Shown here: positions 19,809-27,274 of the stretch, piece after piece
Position numbering within the stretch: the stretch's first letter is position 1
Layout: the number at the start of each line of letters is the position of its first letter
NCBI GenBank assembly: GCA_016713335.1
Contig: JADJPH010000036.1
Coordinates: 1-64,000 of the forward strand
Source of the DNA: Candidatus Fredericiella danica
GTDB taxonomy: Bacteria; Chloroflexota; Anaerolineae; Caldilineales; Caldilineaceae
Length of the DNA stretch: 64,000 nucleotides
Direction of reading: 5' to 3'
Made by a program: the position numbers and the translations under genes
Notes under the pieces: generated by a model
The model's database searches: none
Seen by the model: only the letters and a program-made list of their open reading frames with translations
Told to the model about the DNA's origin: nothing

Positions 19809-20867
19809 CTAGCAGATGCGTGGCAATTGCTCGCCGATGAGCAGATCGACGATGCGCGTGCCGCCGATGCCGGTGCGGGCAACCACCACCCCGGGGTGCT
19901 GTTCCACCACTTTCCCGATGATCACAGCGTTGGCGCCAAGTGGGTGGCCGCGCATCGCTGCCAGCACGATGTCAGCCGCCGCCTCCGGCACAATCGCCAC
20001 AAGTTTGCCCTCGTTGGCGACGTAGACCGGATCCATCCCCAGCATGTCGCAGGCTGCAGCCACTGCTGCCGGCACCGGTAGCAGTTTCTCCTGGTACGCA
20101 ATGCCGACCTTTGACGCCTTCGCAATTTCGTTGAGTGAGGAGGCAAGCCCGCCGCGGGTGGGGTCTCGGAGTACACGAATGTCGGGTGATGCGGCCAGCA
20201 TCGCAGCCACCAAACCGTTCAGCGGTGCACAGTCACTCTCGATCGGGGCGCCAAATTCCAGCCCCTCACGCACGCTGAGCACCGCTATCCCATGTAATCC
20301 GAGTTCACCGCTGAGAATGACCACGTCGCCTGGTCTTGCCCTATCGGGCGCCAGGGTCACACCCGGCGCCACCAGGCCGATTCCACTCGTGTTGATATAG
20401 ATGCCATCGCCATGACCTTTATCGACGACCTTGGTGTCGCCGGCGACGATGGCGACACCGGCAAGCTGCGCGGCAGCCGCCATCGACTCGACGATGACGC
20501 CGAGTTGTGCGAGCGGAAGACCTTCTTCGAGGATGAAGCCGGTCGTGAGGTAGCGCGGTTGGGCGCCCATCATGGCTAGATCGTTAACCGTGCCATTGAC
20601 GGCCAGGTGACCGATGTCGCCGCCGGGGAAAAAGAGCGGTCGCACCACGAACGAATCGGTGGTGTAGGCCAGCCGGCTGCCATTCATCTCAACGACTGCG
20701 GCGTCACCCAATGTTGCCAGCGTATCGTTGGAGAAGGCCGGTACAAACAGGTTCTCCACCAATTCATTGGAGAGTTTGCCGCCGCCCCCATGTCCCATCA
20801 CGATCGTGGGATAGTTGCGTAGGGGTAGGGGGCAAGTCCAGTTTTCTAGGCTGAGTTGATTGGCCAT
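19809..20867 (-). CDS. hypE: HypE, carbamoyl dehydratase for [NiFe]-hydrogenase cyanide ligands
   Basis: A 352-residue AIR-synthase-like protein. It turns the carbamoyl group on its C-terminal cysteine into thiocyanate, the source of CN for the hydrogenase iron. The N-terminus has MGHGGGGKLSNELV, the middle DPTRGGLASSLNEIA, and the C-terminus ends exactly in PRIC, the acceptor-cysteine motif. The ATG at 20867 is chosen because the family begins shortly before MGHGGGG. It lies 14 nt after hypD. HypF, which supplies the carbamoyl group, is not in this window. The frame is intact. Confidence 0.95.
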   Translation of the reverse strand: MANQLSLENWTCPLPLRNYPTIVMGHGGGGKLSNELVENLFVPAFSNDTLATLGDAAVVEMNGSRLAYTTDSFVVRPLFFPGGDIGHLAVNGTVNDLAMMGAQPRYLTTGFILEEGLPLAQLGVIVESMAAAAQLAGVAIVAGDTKVVDKGHGDGIYINTSGIGLVAPGVTLAPDRARPGDVVILSGELGLHGIAVLSVREGLEFGAPIESDCAPLNGLVAAMLAASPDIRVLRDPTRGGLASSLNEIAKASKVGIAYQEKLLPVPAAVAAACDMLGMDPVYVANEGKLVAIVPEAAADIVLAAMRGHPLGANAVIIGKVVEQHPGVVVARTGIGGTRIVDLLIGEQLPRIC

Positions 20868-20881
20868 GTGTAAAGAGTGAA

Positions 20882-22003
20882 TCAGGAATAGAGTGGAATG
20901 GAATGGTCTGAAGCCGCTGTGAAGCGGCCATATTGGTAGTACGCGGCGCAGGCGCCTTCGGTGGAGACCATGGTAGCGCCCAGGGGCGTGCGCGGCGTGC
21001 ACTCCTTGCCAAAGGCGGGGCACTGGTTTGGTTTGAGCAACCCCTGGAGCACCTCACCGCTTTTGCAGAGCGCGGATTCTTGCGTGCGGATCTCACCCAC
21101 GTCAAACCGCAGCTCGGCGTCAAACGTCCGATAGTGTTCCGCGAGCCGCCAACCACTCTGCGGGATGACGCCGATACCGCGCCAGCCGCGGTCGGTCACT
21201 TCAAACACGTCCCCGAGCATCTGCCGTGCAGGAAGATTGCCTTCAGGTCGAACCGCCCGCGCATAGGCGTTGTCGAGTTCGGCACGGCCACCTTCCAGTT
21301 GGAGCACCGTACGCCGGATGCCTTCCAGCACATCCAGCGGTTCAAATCCGGTGACGACGATCGGCACGTGATATTTCTCTACAAGCGGGCGGTACTCTTC
21401 GGTACCCATCACGCTGCAGACGTGGCCCGCGGCGAGAAAAGCCTGCACCCGGCAGACGGGTGATTCCATGATAGCCGAGATTGCCGGCGGGACGAGTACG
21501 TGCGACACCAGCAGGGAGAAGTTTTTCAACTCCAACTGCGCTGCCAGGTGAGCGGCCATGGCGTTGGCCGGCGCCGTTGTCTCGAATCCAATCGCAAAGA
21601 AGACGACTTCGCGTGTTGGATTGACCTGGGCGATTTTCACCGCGTCAAGTGGCGAGTAGACGATGCGGACGTCGCCGCCTTCGCTCTTGATGCGAAAGAG
21701 GTCTTTTTCGCTGCCCGGTACGCGCAGCATGTCGCCAAAGGAGCAGAAGATGACGTTTGGCACACCGGCAATTACGAGCGCCTTGTCAATCATTTCAAGC
21801 GGGGTGACACAGACGGGACAGCCCGGACCGTGAATCAGCTCAATTTCGGGCGGCAGCAATTGGTCGATGCCGTTGCGGATGATCGAATGGGTCTGGCCGC
21901 CGCACACCTCCATGATCGCCCACGGGCGCGTGGTGATCGCCCGGATCTCGGCGAACATCGATGCCGCCAATTCCGGGTCGCGAAACTCGTCGAGATACTT
22001 CAC
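20882..22003 (-). CDS. hypD: HypD, hydrogenase iron-cofactor scaffold protein
   Basis: HypD carries the Fe(CN)2CO group with HypC before insertion in [NiFe] hydrogenase. Visible are CGGQTH, the catalytic GPGCPVC, FFAIGFETTAPANA, and the four C-terminal Fe-S ligands region (NQCPAFGKECTPRTPLGATMVSTEGACAAYY, read in parts). I place the start at the GTG at 22003 (VKYLDEFRDPEL), preceded by GGAG, giving 373 residues, normal for HypD. The frame is nonetheless open into hypC without a stop, so a HypC-HypD fusion or one lost base is possible. Confidence 0.93.
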   Translation of the reverse strand: MKYLDEFRDPELAASMFAEIRAITTRPWAIMEVCGGQTHSIIRNGIDQLLPPEIELIHGPGCPVCVTPLEMIDKALVIAGVPNVIFCSFGDMLRVPGSEKDLFRIKSEGGDVRIVYSPLDAVKIAQVNPTREVVFFAIGFETTAPANAMAAHLAAQLELKNFSLLVSHVLVPPAISAIMESPVCRVQAFLAAGHVCSVMGTEEYRPLVEKYHVPIVVTGFEPLDVLEGIRRTVLQLEGGRAELDNAYARAVRPEGNLPARQMLGDVFEVTDRGWRGIGVIPQSGWRLAEHYRTFDAELRFDVGEIRTQESALCKSGEVLQGLLKPNQCPAFGKECTPRTPLGATMVSTEGACAAYYQYGRFTAASDHSIPLYS

Positions 22004-22300
22004 AGGGCGCGCTCCACATCGTGGTGGGGGAAAGCTCGCGGCCAATTCGGCTTCTTCGGGGTTGAGTTCTTCATTCAACCGCCCCATCTCCGTAAAGAGT
22101 TCGAGCGACTCGCGGGCGGACTCCTCGTCCAGTTGGGTGATGGCAAAGCCTACATGGACGATGGTATAGTCGCCGAGCTGGATTTCCGGCACATAGGCGA
22201 GGCAGACCTCTTTGGTGATACCGGCGAAGTCAACTTTTCCCATCCGGATCCCGCCGGCTTCGTAGATCTCAGTAACACGACCGGGAATTCCAAGGCACAT
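22004..22300 (-). CDS. hypC: HypC, hydrogenase maturation chaperone (in frame with HypD)
   Basis: The product begins MCLGIPGRVTEIYE with the essential Cys2, followed by the OB-fold core (KVDFAGITKEVCLAYVPE, GDYTIVHVGFAI) and the helical tail QLDEESARESLELFTEMG. It partners HypD and the hydrogenase large subunit. No stop separates it from HypD. The tail SFPPPRCGARP before VKYLDEFR is not family-like, so an indel at the CCCCC run may hide a natural stop that would overlap the hypD GTG. The start at 22300 follows the hypB stop by 1 nt. Confidence 0.9.
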
Positions 22301-22301
22301 T

Positions 22302-22970
22302 TTATGTGTTCTCCATCCGTTTCCGCTGCTCAACCAGATACCCGATCCACTCGTCGATCCCCGCTCCCGTTCGCACGGAGGTTTCAAATATCTTGATATT
22401 CGGCCGGACTGCCCGCAGGCTAGCAATCGCGGTCTCGCGGTCAAATTCAACCGCCCCGGCAATATCAACTTTGGTGATGATGGCGACGTCCGCGCTGTTG
22501 AAGAGTGGTGGGTATTTGCGTGGCTTGTCTTCGCCTTCCGTCACCGACAGCAGGACGACGCGCAGTCGTTCGCCCAGGTCATAGTCGGCCGGGCAGACCA
22601 GGTTGCCAACATTTTCGATAAACAGAAAGTCGAGTTCGTCCAGCTCCCAGCCGTCGAGATAGCGCGCAACGATGTCGGCCTCGAGGTGGCACATGGTTCC
22701 CGTTTCGATCTGGCGCACGGGCGCGCCGCTGCGTGCCAGGCGGATCGCGTCGTTTTCGGTGGCAAGATCACCAACCAATGCGGCAACCCGTGCCTGCGGA
22801 GCGAGTCTGCGGAGCGTCTCCTCAAGCAGTGCAGTTTTGCCGGCGCCGGGGCTGGAAACGAGGTTCACAGCCAATACACCGGCTTCTTCGAAGCGATCAC
22901 GGAGATCGTGCGCCAGTTGGTCGTTCTTTTCGAGGACGTTACGGCGGATTTCAACGATGCGCGGCTGCAT
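22302..22970 (-). CDS. hypB: HypB, nickel-insertion GTPase
   Basis: A G3E-family GTPase of 222 residues with P-loop SSPGAGKTALLEE, metal-site residues around GTMCHLEADI, FIENVGNLVCPADYDLG, and NKxD-like TKVDIA. It helps load nickel into hydrogenase with HypA. It has no His-rich N-terminus, so nickel storage is not expected. It overlaps hypA by 20 nt, implying coupled translation. The frame is intact. Confidence 0.95.
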   Translation of the reverse strand: MQPRIVEIRRNVLEKNDQLAHDLRDRFEEAGVLAVNLVSSPGAGKTALLEETLRRLAPQARVAALVGDLATENDAIRLARSGAPVRQIETGTMCHLEADIVARYLDGWELDELDFLFIENVGNLVCPADYDLGERLRVVLLSVTEGEDKPRKYPPLFNSADVAIITKVDIAGAVEFDRETAIASLRAVRPNIKIFETSVRTGAGIDEWIGYLVEQRKRMENT

Positions 22971-23328
22971 CTACCTCATCCTTTTCCATTACCTCGATTG
23001 CCGTAATCTGGAGTTCGCGACCTTGGAGCAGCTTTGGGGCGAATTCTCCGCAGACTGGACAGCGGAAATCAGGTGGCCATGTGATCGAGCGCTCAGCAGC
23101 GCATTGATCACAGTATACCACCGCCGGCACTTCTTCGATGATGAGCTGGGCGCCTGCCACGAGCGTGCCTTCGGCTGCAATTGGAAATGAGAATTGGAGC
23201 GCGTCTGGCACAACGCCTGAAAGCGCACCCAGCCGCAGATGAACGGCGAGCACCTCGGTGGCGCCGGCGTTGCGGGCCGTCTCTTCAGCGATTTCGATCA
23301 GACTCTGTGCGATCGATAACTCGTGCAC
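22951..23328 (-). CDS. hypA: HypA, nickel metallochaperone
   Basis: The protein is 125 residues. It starts MHELSIAQSLIEIAEE with the conserved Ni-binding His2, and has a zinc site made of CDQC and CPVC. It works with HypB in nickel delivery. The frame is intact. It begins 10 nt after the PTPS-like gene, so the maturation genes are in the same transcript as the pterin-like genes. Confidence 0.95.
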   Translation of the reverse strand: MHELSIAQSLIEIAEETARNAGATEVLAVHLRLGALSGVVPDALQFSFPIAAEGTLVAGAQLIIEEVPAVVYCDQCAAERSITWPPDFRCPVCGEFAPKLLQGRELQITAIEVMEKDEVDAAAHR

Positions 23329-23338
23329 GCACTACCCT

Positions 23339-23722
23339 CTATCCACTGTAAACGTGGCGGTAAGCCGCCCACGCGATCTCGTTTTCCCAGATTTTTACGG
23401 TCAATGCCGTCAAGTTCGGCGCCTGGATGGCGGTGGCAAGCGCGAGGCAGGCAATGCGGGTGAAGTGCTCAATGCTCGGGTTCAGCGCTGCAAACTCCGG
23501 CAGGTCGTTGAGTGTTTTGTCACGGTAATGGGCCACCAGCGCGCTCAGATTGTGCTCAACATCGACGATATCGACGAGATAGCCGTGCCTGTCGAGCGTG
23601 GCGCCTTCCAGCATTAACTCCAGCTGATAATGATGGGAATGCCACTGGTTTTCAGCGCCCCAGTCGCCGCCGATCAGATAATGCTGGGCAACAAAGTCAC
23701 GTTTCACGGCAAGTGTATACAT
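23339..23722 (-). CDS. 6-pyruvoyltetrahydropterin synthase/QueD family protein, Glu in place of catalytic Cys
   Basis: A 127-residue T-fold protein. Zinc ligands are His14 (AQH) and the WHSHHYQ motif (His28, His30, numbering from ATG 23722). The catalytic Cys of the usual CxxxHGH motif is Glu24 here (ENQWHSH). In PTPS-III proteins a Glu at this place goes with cleavage of the dihydroneopterin side chain, so a PTPS-III-like activity is possible; this is inference. Later residues include DIVDVEHNLS and the conserved Glu in SIEHFTRIA. The ATG at 23722 is preferred to the GTG at 23731, which abuts the previous stop. The TAGGTG sequence can serve as ribosome site. Confidence 0.85.
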   Translation of the reverse strand: MYTLAVKRDFVAQHYLIGGDWGAENQWHSHHYQLELMLEGATLDRHGYLVDIVDVEHNLSALVAHYRDKTLNDLPEFAALNPSIEHFTRIACLALATAIQAPNLTALTVKIWENEIAWAAYRHVYSG

Positions 23723-23731
23723 CGTTGACAC

Positions 23732-24742
23732 CTAATCTACTGAGCCTGCAGTTGAGCCATAGGTAAGTATAACCTGAATTGCATGATCTGGCGCTTGATC
23801 GAGCAAGCGATAGGCGTATGCGGCGTCTTCCACGGGTATTCTGTGGGTGATCAACGCAGTCGCGTCCAGCGTGGACAGGAGTGACCAGGCCACGGCAAAA
23901 CGCCGCTCCTTGTCCCAGCGCCCGGCATGCTGCGGGTCAATCGTGCTGACCTGGCTGCTCTGCAACCGGATCCGGCTGCGATGGAATCTTCCACCGAGCG
24001 CCACCGGCGCCTGCTTGTCGCCATACCACGAGCCTATCACGATACGTCCGGCATAACCCGTGCAGGTGATGGCGGTGTCAAGGGCTACCGGATTGCCGCT
24101 CACTTCAAAGGTGAGGTCGCCGGGATGGACTTCCGCCAGCTTATCAGGCGCCAGGGCAGCGTGTGCGCCAAGTTGCAGCGCCAGTGCCTGCCGTTGGGGA
24201 AGTGGGTCGACTGCAGTCAAAGAAGCCAGCGGAAAGCGGGCCAGCGTGGCGACGGTCAGCAGCCCGACCACACCCAGGCCAATGACGGTGACATGCTCAC
24301 AGCAGGGGGCGCCCATCCATGACGAGATTGACCGCAGTCTCCATGTTGGGCAGCAGGCGCAATACTCAGCCGGCAGGGTTGCGGGGGCTTTCAGAATGCT
24401 GCCAACGTCGCTGCAGAAGTGACTGGCGTGGGGGTGAAAGGCAAAAACGCGTTGGCCGATCCAACTGTCCTCTACGCCTGCACCGACCGCCGTGACACGA
24501 CCTGCGCAGGCGTATCCGTATCGGATTGGAAATCCCGGCATTGCCTGCCCAAGTGAACTGAGCGCGGCGTCGACCGGGAGATCGGTTGGCGCCAGCCCAC
24601 GATAGAAAAGCAACTCGGTGCCGGCGCTGATCGCCGATGCCTGCGTCTCCACCAGTAACTGGCCGGGAGCCGGGGCGGGAATGGCCTCTTCAATGACAAC
24701 GGCGCAGAAGGGTCCGGTGAATTCAACGCTGCGGGCGATCAT
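23732..24742 (-). CDS. Zinc-binding (MDR-type) dehydrogenase, BchC-like group
   Basis: A medium-chain dehydrogenase of about 336 residues. It has the GroES-like N-terminus (ISAGTELLFYRGL, GYACAGRVTAVGAGVED) and the NAD(P) Rossmann motif VIGLGVVGLLTVATLA. It is similar to the group called bacteriochlorophyllide or polyol dehydrogenases. Between about 24330 and 24400 the sequence (CACCPTWRLRSISSW) is out of register with the family; two compensating indels would restore ETAVNLVMDG-like sequence. The ATG at 24742 overlaps the upstream stop (ATGA). It probably oxidises or reduces an intermediate of the neighbouring RibA/PTPS pathway; inferred from context. Confidence 0.8.
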   Translation of the reverse strand: MIARSVEFTGPFCAVVIEEAIPAPAPGQLLVETQASAISAGTELLFYRGLAPTDLPVDAALSSLGQAMPGFPIRYGYACAGRVTAVGAGVEDSWIGQRVFAFHPHASHFCSDVGSILKAPATLPAEYCACCPTWRLRSISSWMGAPCCEHVTVIGLGVVGLLTVATLARFPLASLTAVDPLPQRQALALQLGAHAALAPDKLAEVHPGDLTFEVSGNPVALDTAITCTGYAGRIVIGSWYGDKQAPVALGGRFHRSRIRLQSSQVSTIDPQHAGRWDKERRFAVAWSLLSTLDATALITHRIPVEDAAYAYRLLDQAPDHAIQVILTYGSTAGSVD

Positions 24743-26115
24743 GCCGCCCATTCGACATCGCCCCAGACCATCAGGTCGGCGCCTGCAGGCACATACTCGA
24801 CATTTGCGAGGTGGGGCAGAGCGGGGCCGCTGCCGTTCCGTGGCGGAATCGACATCGCCTGTAACCCGCCGACAAAGCGTGGCGCAATGGTCACCACTGC
24901 GAAATTCGCCAGGCGTTGCTCGATAAAGCTTGAGAGCACCTGGCGCCCACCCTCGACCATGACGCTGCGAATCCCATGCCCGGCGAGGACGCGCAGCAGA
25001 TCCACCAGGTCAACCCGCTGAGCTCGATCTGCGGCCACTTTCAGCATCGTCGCCCCCGGCGCCGGTGCGCCATGCAGGGGAACGGTCGCCGCAATCCAGG
25101 CGCCGCGCGGATGATTGAGGACCTGCGCGTTAGGGGGCAACCGCAACTGCGAATCCAGCACCACCGGCTGCGGATCAGGCCCCGCGACAAGCCGCACGGT
25201 GAGCCTGGGGTCGTCGGCGATTACGGTGCCGACGCCAACGAGAATTGCATCATGCACAGCGCGCAGGGCGTGGGTGACGGTCATCGCCGTGCGCCCACTC
25301 AAGGTCAAGGGTTTCCCGGTCGCAGCCGCAATGCTGCCGTCCAGACTCTGCGCGTAACTGATCGTGACAAAGGGCAGCCCGCGCTCAGCCGAGTAGACCC
25401 GCGCACGGTCCCGCACGCTTTCCACCTTCTGCGCCAACTCTGAGAGGAGGTAGGCGCCGTCCAGCGTGGGCGGGGCGACGGCCGGCAACTGGAGCAGGTG
25501 GCGCATGCGCCTGACTTTGGTCTCCAGGTAGGCGGCGTTTTCCGCATGCACGCTGGACTCGACCGGCACCCGCTCGACAACCCGAATCCCCAATTCCCGG
25601 AGGTGCTCGATCTTGGCGGGGTTGTTGGTAAGCAGCCGGATGGACTGCACATTCAGGTCGGCCAGAATGCCGGCTGCCGCCCAGTATTCGCGTTCGTCCG
25701 CCTGATGGCCGAGCACTAGATTGGCGTCGACCGTGTCGTAGCCTTCATCCTGTAGATTGTAGGCGCGCAATTTTGCACCCAGACCGATGCCGCGACCTTC
25801 CTGGCGCAGGTAGAGAATCACGCCGCGCCCGGCGGCGGCGATTGCGCGCATCGCTGCATGCAACTGCTCGCCACAGTCACACCGGAGCGAGCCAAAGACA
25901 TCACCGGTCATGCACTCAGAGTGGACGCGCACCAGGATCGCCTCGCCGCCTACAACGTCGCCCATGACCAGGGCAAGATGTTCCTTATTGTCGAGGGTAT
26001 TGGTGTAGTGGCAGAGTCGAAATGATCCTTCTGGTGTCGGAATCCGCGCACAGGTCGTTCGCTGCAGTTCGAGGGATGCCACTGAGTCGGGTTCAACGCT
26101 TTGCATAGTCTTCAC
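24739..26115 (-). CDS. GTP cyclohydrolase II (RibA) fused to RibD-type reductase domain
   Basis: Residues 15-210 are GTP cyclohydrolase II with zinc ligands in HSECMTGDV and SLRCDCGEQL and the catalytic RQEGRGIGLGAK. Residues 245-455 are a RibD C-terminal reductase (PFVTISYAQSLDGSIA, GVGTVIADDPRLTVR, VMVEGGRQVLSSF). RibB and the RibD deaminase domain are absent, and no RibE/RibH is nearby. This is therefore not a standard riboflavin operon. The predicted product is a reduced 2,5-diamino-6-ribitylamino-pyrimidinone phosphate. The start GTG at 26115 overlaps the previous stop; an ATG at 26106 is also possible. It heads the pterin-like gene set. Confidence 0.9.
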   Translation of the reverse strand: MKTMQSVEPDSVASLELQRTTCARIPTPEGSFRLCHYTNTLDNKEHLALVMGDVVGGEAILVRVHSECMTGDVFGSLRCDCGEQLHAAMRAIAAAGRGVILYLRQEGRGIGLGAKLRAYNLQDEGYDTVDANLVLGHQADEREYWAAAGILADLNVQSIRLLTNNPAKIEHLRELGIRVVERVPVESSVHAENAAYLETKVRRMRHLLQLPAVAPPTLDGAYLLSELAQKVESVRDRARVYSAERGLPFVTISYAQSLDGSIAAATGKPLTLSGRTAMTVTHALRAVHDAILVGVGTVIADDPRLTVRLVAGPDPQPVVLDSQLRLPPNAQVLNHPRGAWIAATVPLHGAPAPGATMLKVAADRAQRVDLVDLLRVLAGHGIRSVMVEGGRQVLSSFIEQRLANFAVVTIAPRFVGGLQAMSIPPRNGSGPALPHLANVEYVPAGADLMVWGDVEWAA

Positions 26116-26480
26116 TCGTCACCAAGCCGGCCGCGCACACGCTCAACCGGGAAGCGGGTTTCATTTCGATCTAGTTTTTTGAAAATGGCATCGCTCAGGT
26201 CGATGCCGGTGCTATTGGCAAAGCTAAAGCAGTAGATGAGGACATCAGCCAGTTCATCGGCTACCGCGGCGCGTTCTGTCGCGTCCTCCAGTCGGGCAGT
26301 GCTTTCTTCGGGCGTGTACCATTGGAAATGCTCCATGATCTCCGCCGCCTCGATGGCGATGCTCATGGCCAGGTTTTTGGGCGAATGATAGCCATTCCAC
26401 TCACGGGCATCGACGAATTCGGCCGTGGCGCGTGAGTGCGCCGATTGTTGTTGAACTGTCCACACGTCACTCCATCGCAA
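26112..26480 (-). CDS. MazG-like nucleotide pyrophosphohydrolase
   Basis: A 122-residue all-alpha NTP pyrophosphatase of the dCTPase/RS21-C6 type. The metal-binding pattern is seen in IEAAEIMEHFQW and DELADVLIYC. It hydrolyses non-standard or excess (d)NTPs to NMP and PPi. The frame starts with TTG at 26480 (MRWSDVWTVQQ); an ATG is not available upstream in frame. Its stop overlaps the RibA-RibD start, so it could either clean nucleotides or act in the pathway. The frame is intact. Confidence 0.8.
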   Translation of the reverse strand: MRWSDVWTVQQQSAHSRATAEFVDAREWNGYHSPKNLAMSIAIEAAEIMEHFQWYTPEESTARLEDATERAAVADELADVLIYCFSFANSTGIDLSDAIFKKLDRNETRFPVERVRGRLGDE

Positions 26481-26527
26481 TGCATCGCGTTTGATGAAAC
26501 GTTGTCAATGCGCTATCGGGATTGGTG

Positions 26528-27165
26528 CTATTGTTTGAACGCAATGATCATGCCGTCGCGCACCGGCGCCAAAGTCGCGATCCAGGCTGGATCCATGGTC
26601 AGCATCCGCGTCACTTCATGCACGCCCAACGTGTCGGGCGTGGTGTCCTTTGGATTGAAAATGCGGCCATGCCATAGCACATTGTCGATGATGAGTAGTC
26701 CGCCTTGTCGCAACTTCTGGGCAATCACGGGCAGCGATGCCGGATAGCCGTGTTTGTCGATGTCATTGAAGATAAGATCAAACTGTCCTTCAGTCTGTTG
26801 TAAAGTTTCCACTGCTTCGCCAACGTGATAGCTGATTTCTTTCGCATAGCCAAAATAGCCAACTGCTGCGCGCCATCTGCGATAATTTCTCATCCCAAAC
26901 CACATGATGCACCTCGCCGCCGCCGTTCTCTTGCACCGCACGCGCAAACCAGGCGGTCGAGTAACCGAAGCCTGAACCGAGTTCGAAGATGCGCCGCGCC
27001 GATGATGCGTGCCATCTGATAACAGAGTTGTCCGGCGACTGGGCCGATAATCGGGAAGTCGTGGGCGCGGGCATACGCCTCCATTTGCGCAAGCGCCGCC
27101 GGGCGCGGCGCCAACAACCCTTCCATGTAGGCCTGCACTTCGTCGTAATCGAGTTCTTTGGGCAT
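26528..27165 (-). CDS. O-methyltransferase (COMT-like class I), frameshifted
   Basis: Three frames add up to one SAM O-methyltransferase of about 212 residues. The parts are MPKELDYDEVQAYMEGLLAP, motif I (FELGSGFGYSTAWFARAV), the acidic FNDIDKHGYPASLPVI and the C-terminal GGLLIIDNVLWHGRI. The ATG at 27165 is preceded by GGAG. Indels lie near 26990 and 26860. It is separated by 47 nt from the MazG-like gene on the same strand, so it might be the first gene of the long run, but the spacing does not prove this. Substrate unknown. Confidence 0.82.
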
Positions 27166-27274
27166 GGGTGCACTCTTCTCCGGATTGTTGTTCCGATGAT
27201 TCTGGACTGGATCATTCTGGGCTGCGAAACCGGCTACTGATGCTGAATCAGGGTGCGGGTTCTCGAACAGGGGC

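Noticed and set aside
24739..26115. Ordinary riboflavin operon
   Set aside because: RibB, RibD deaminase, RibE and RibH are absent and the neighbours are PTPS-like, dehydrogenase, GT4 and methyltransferase genes.
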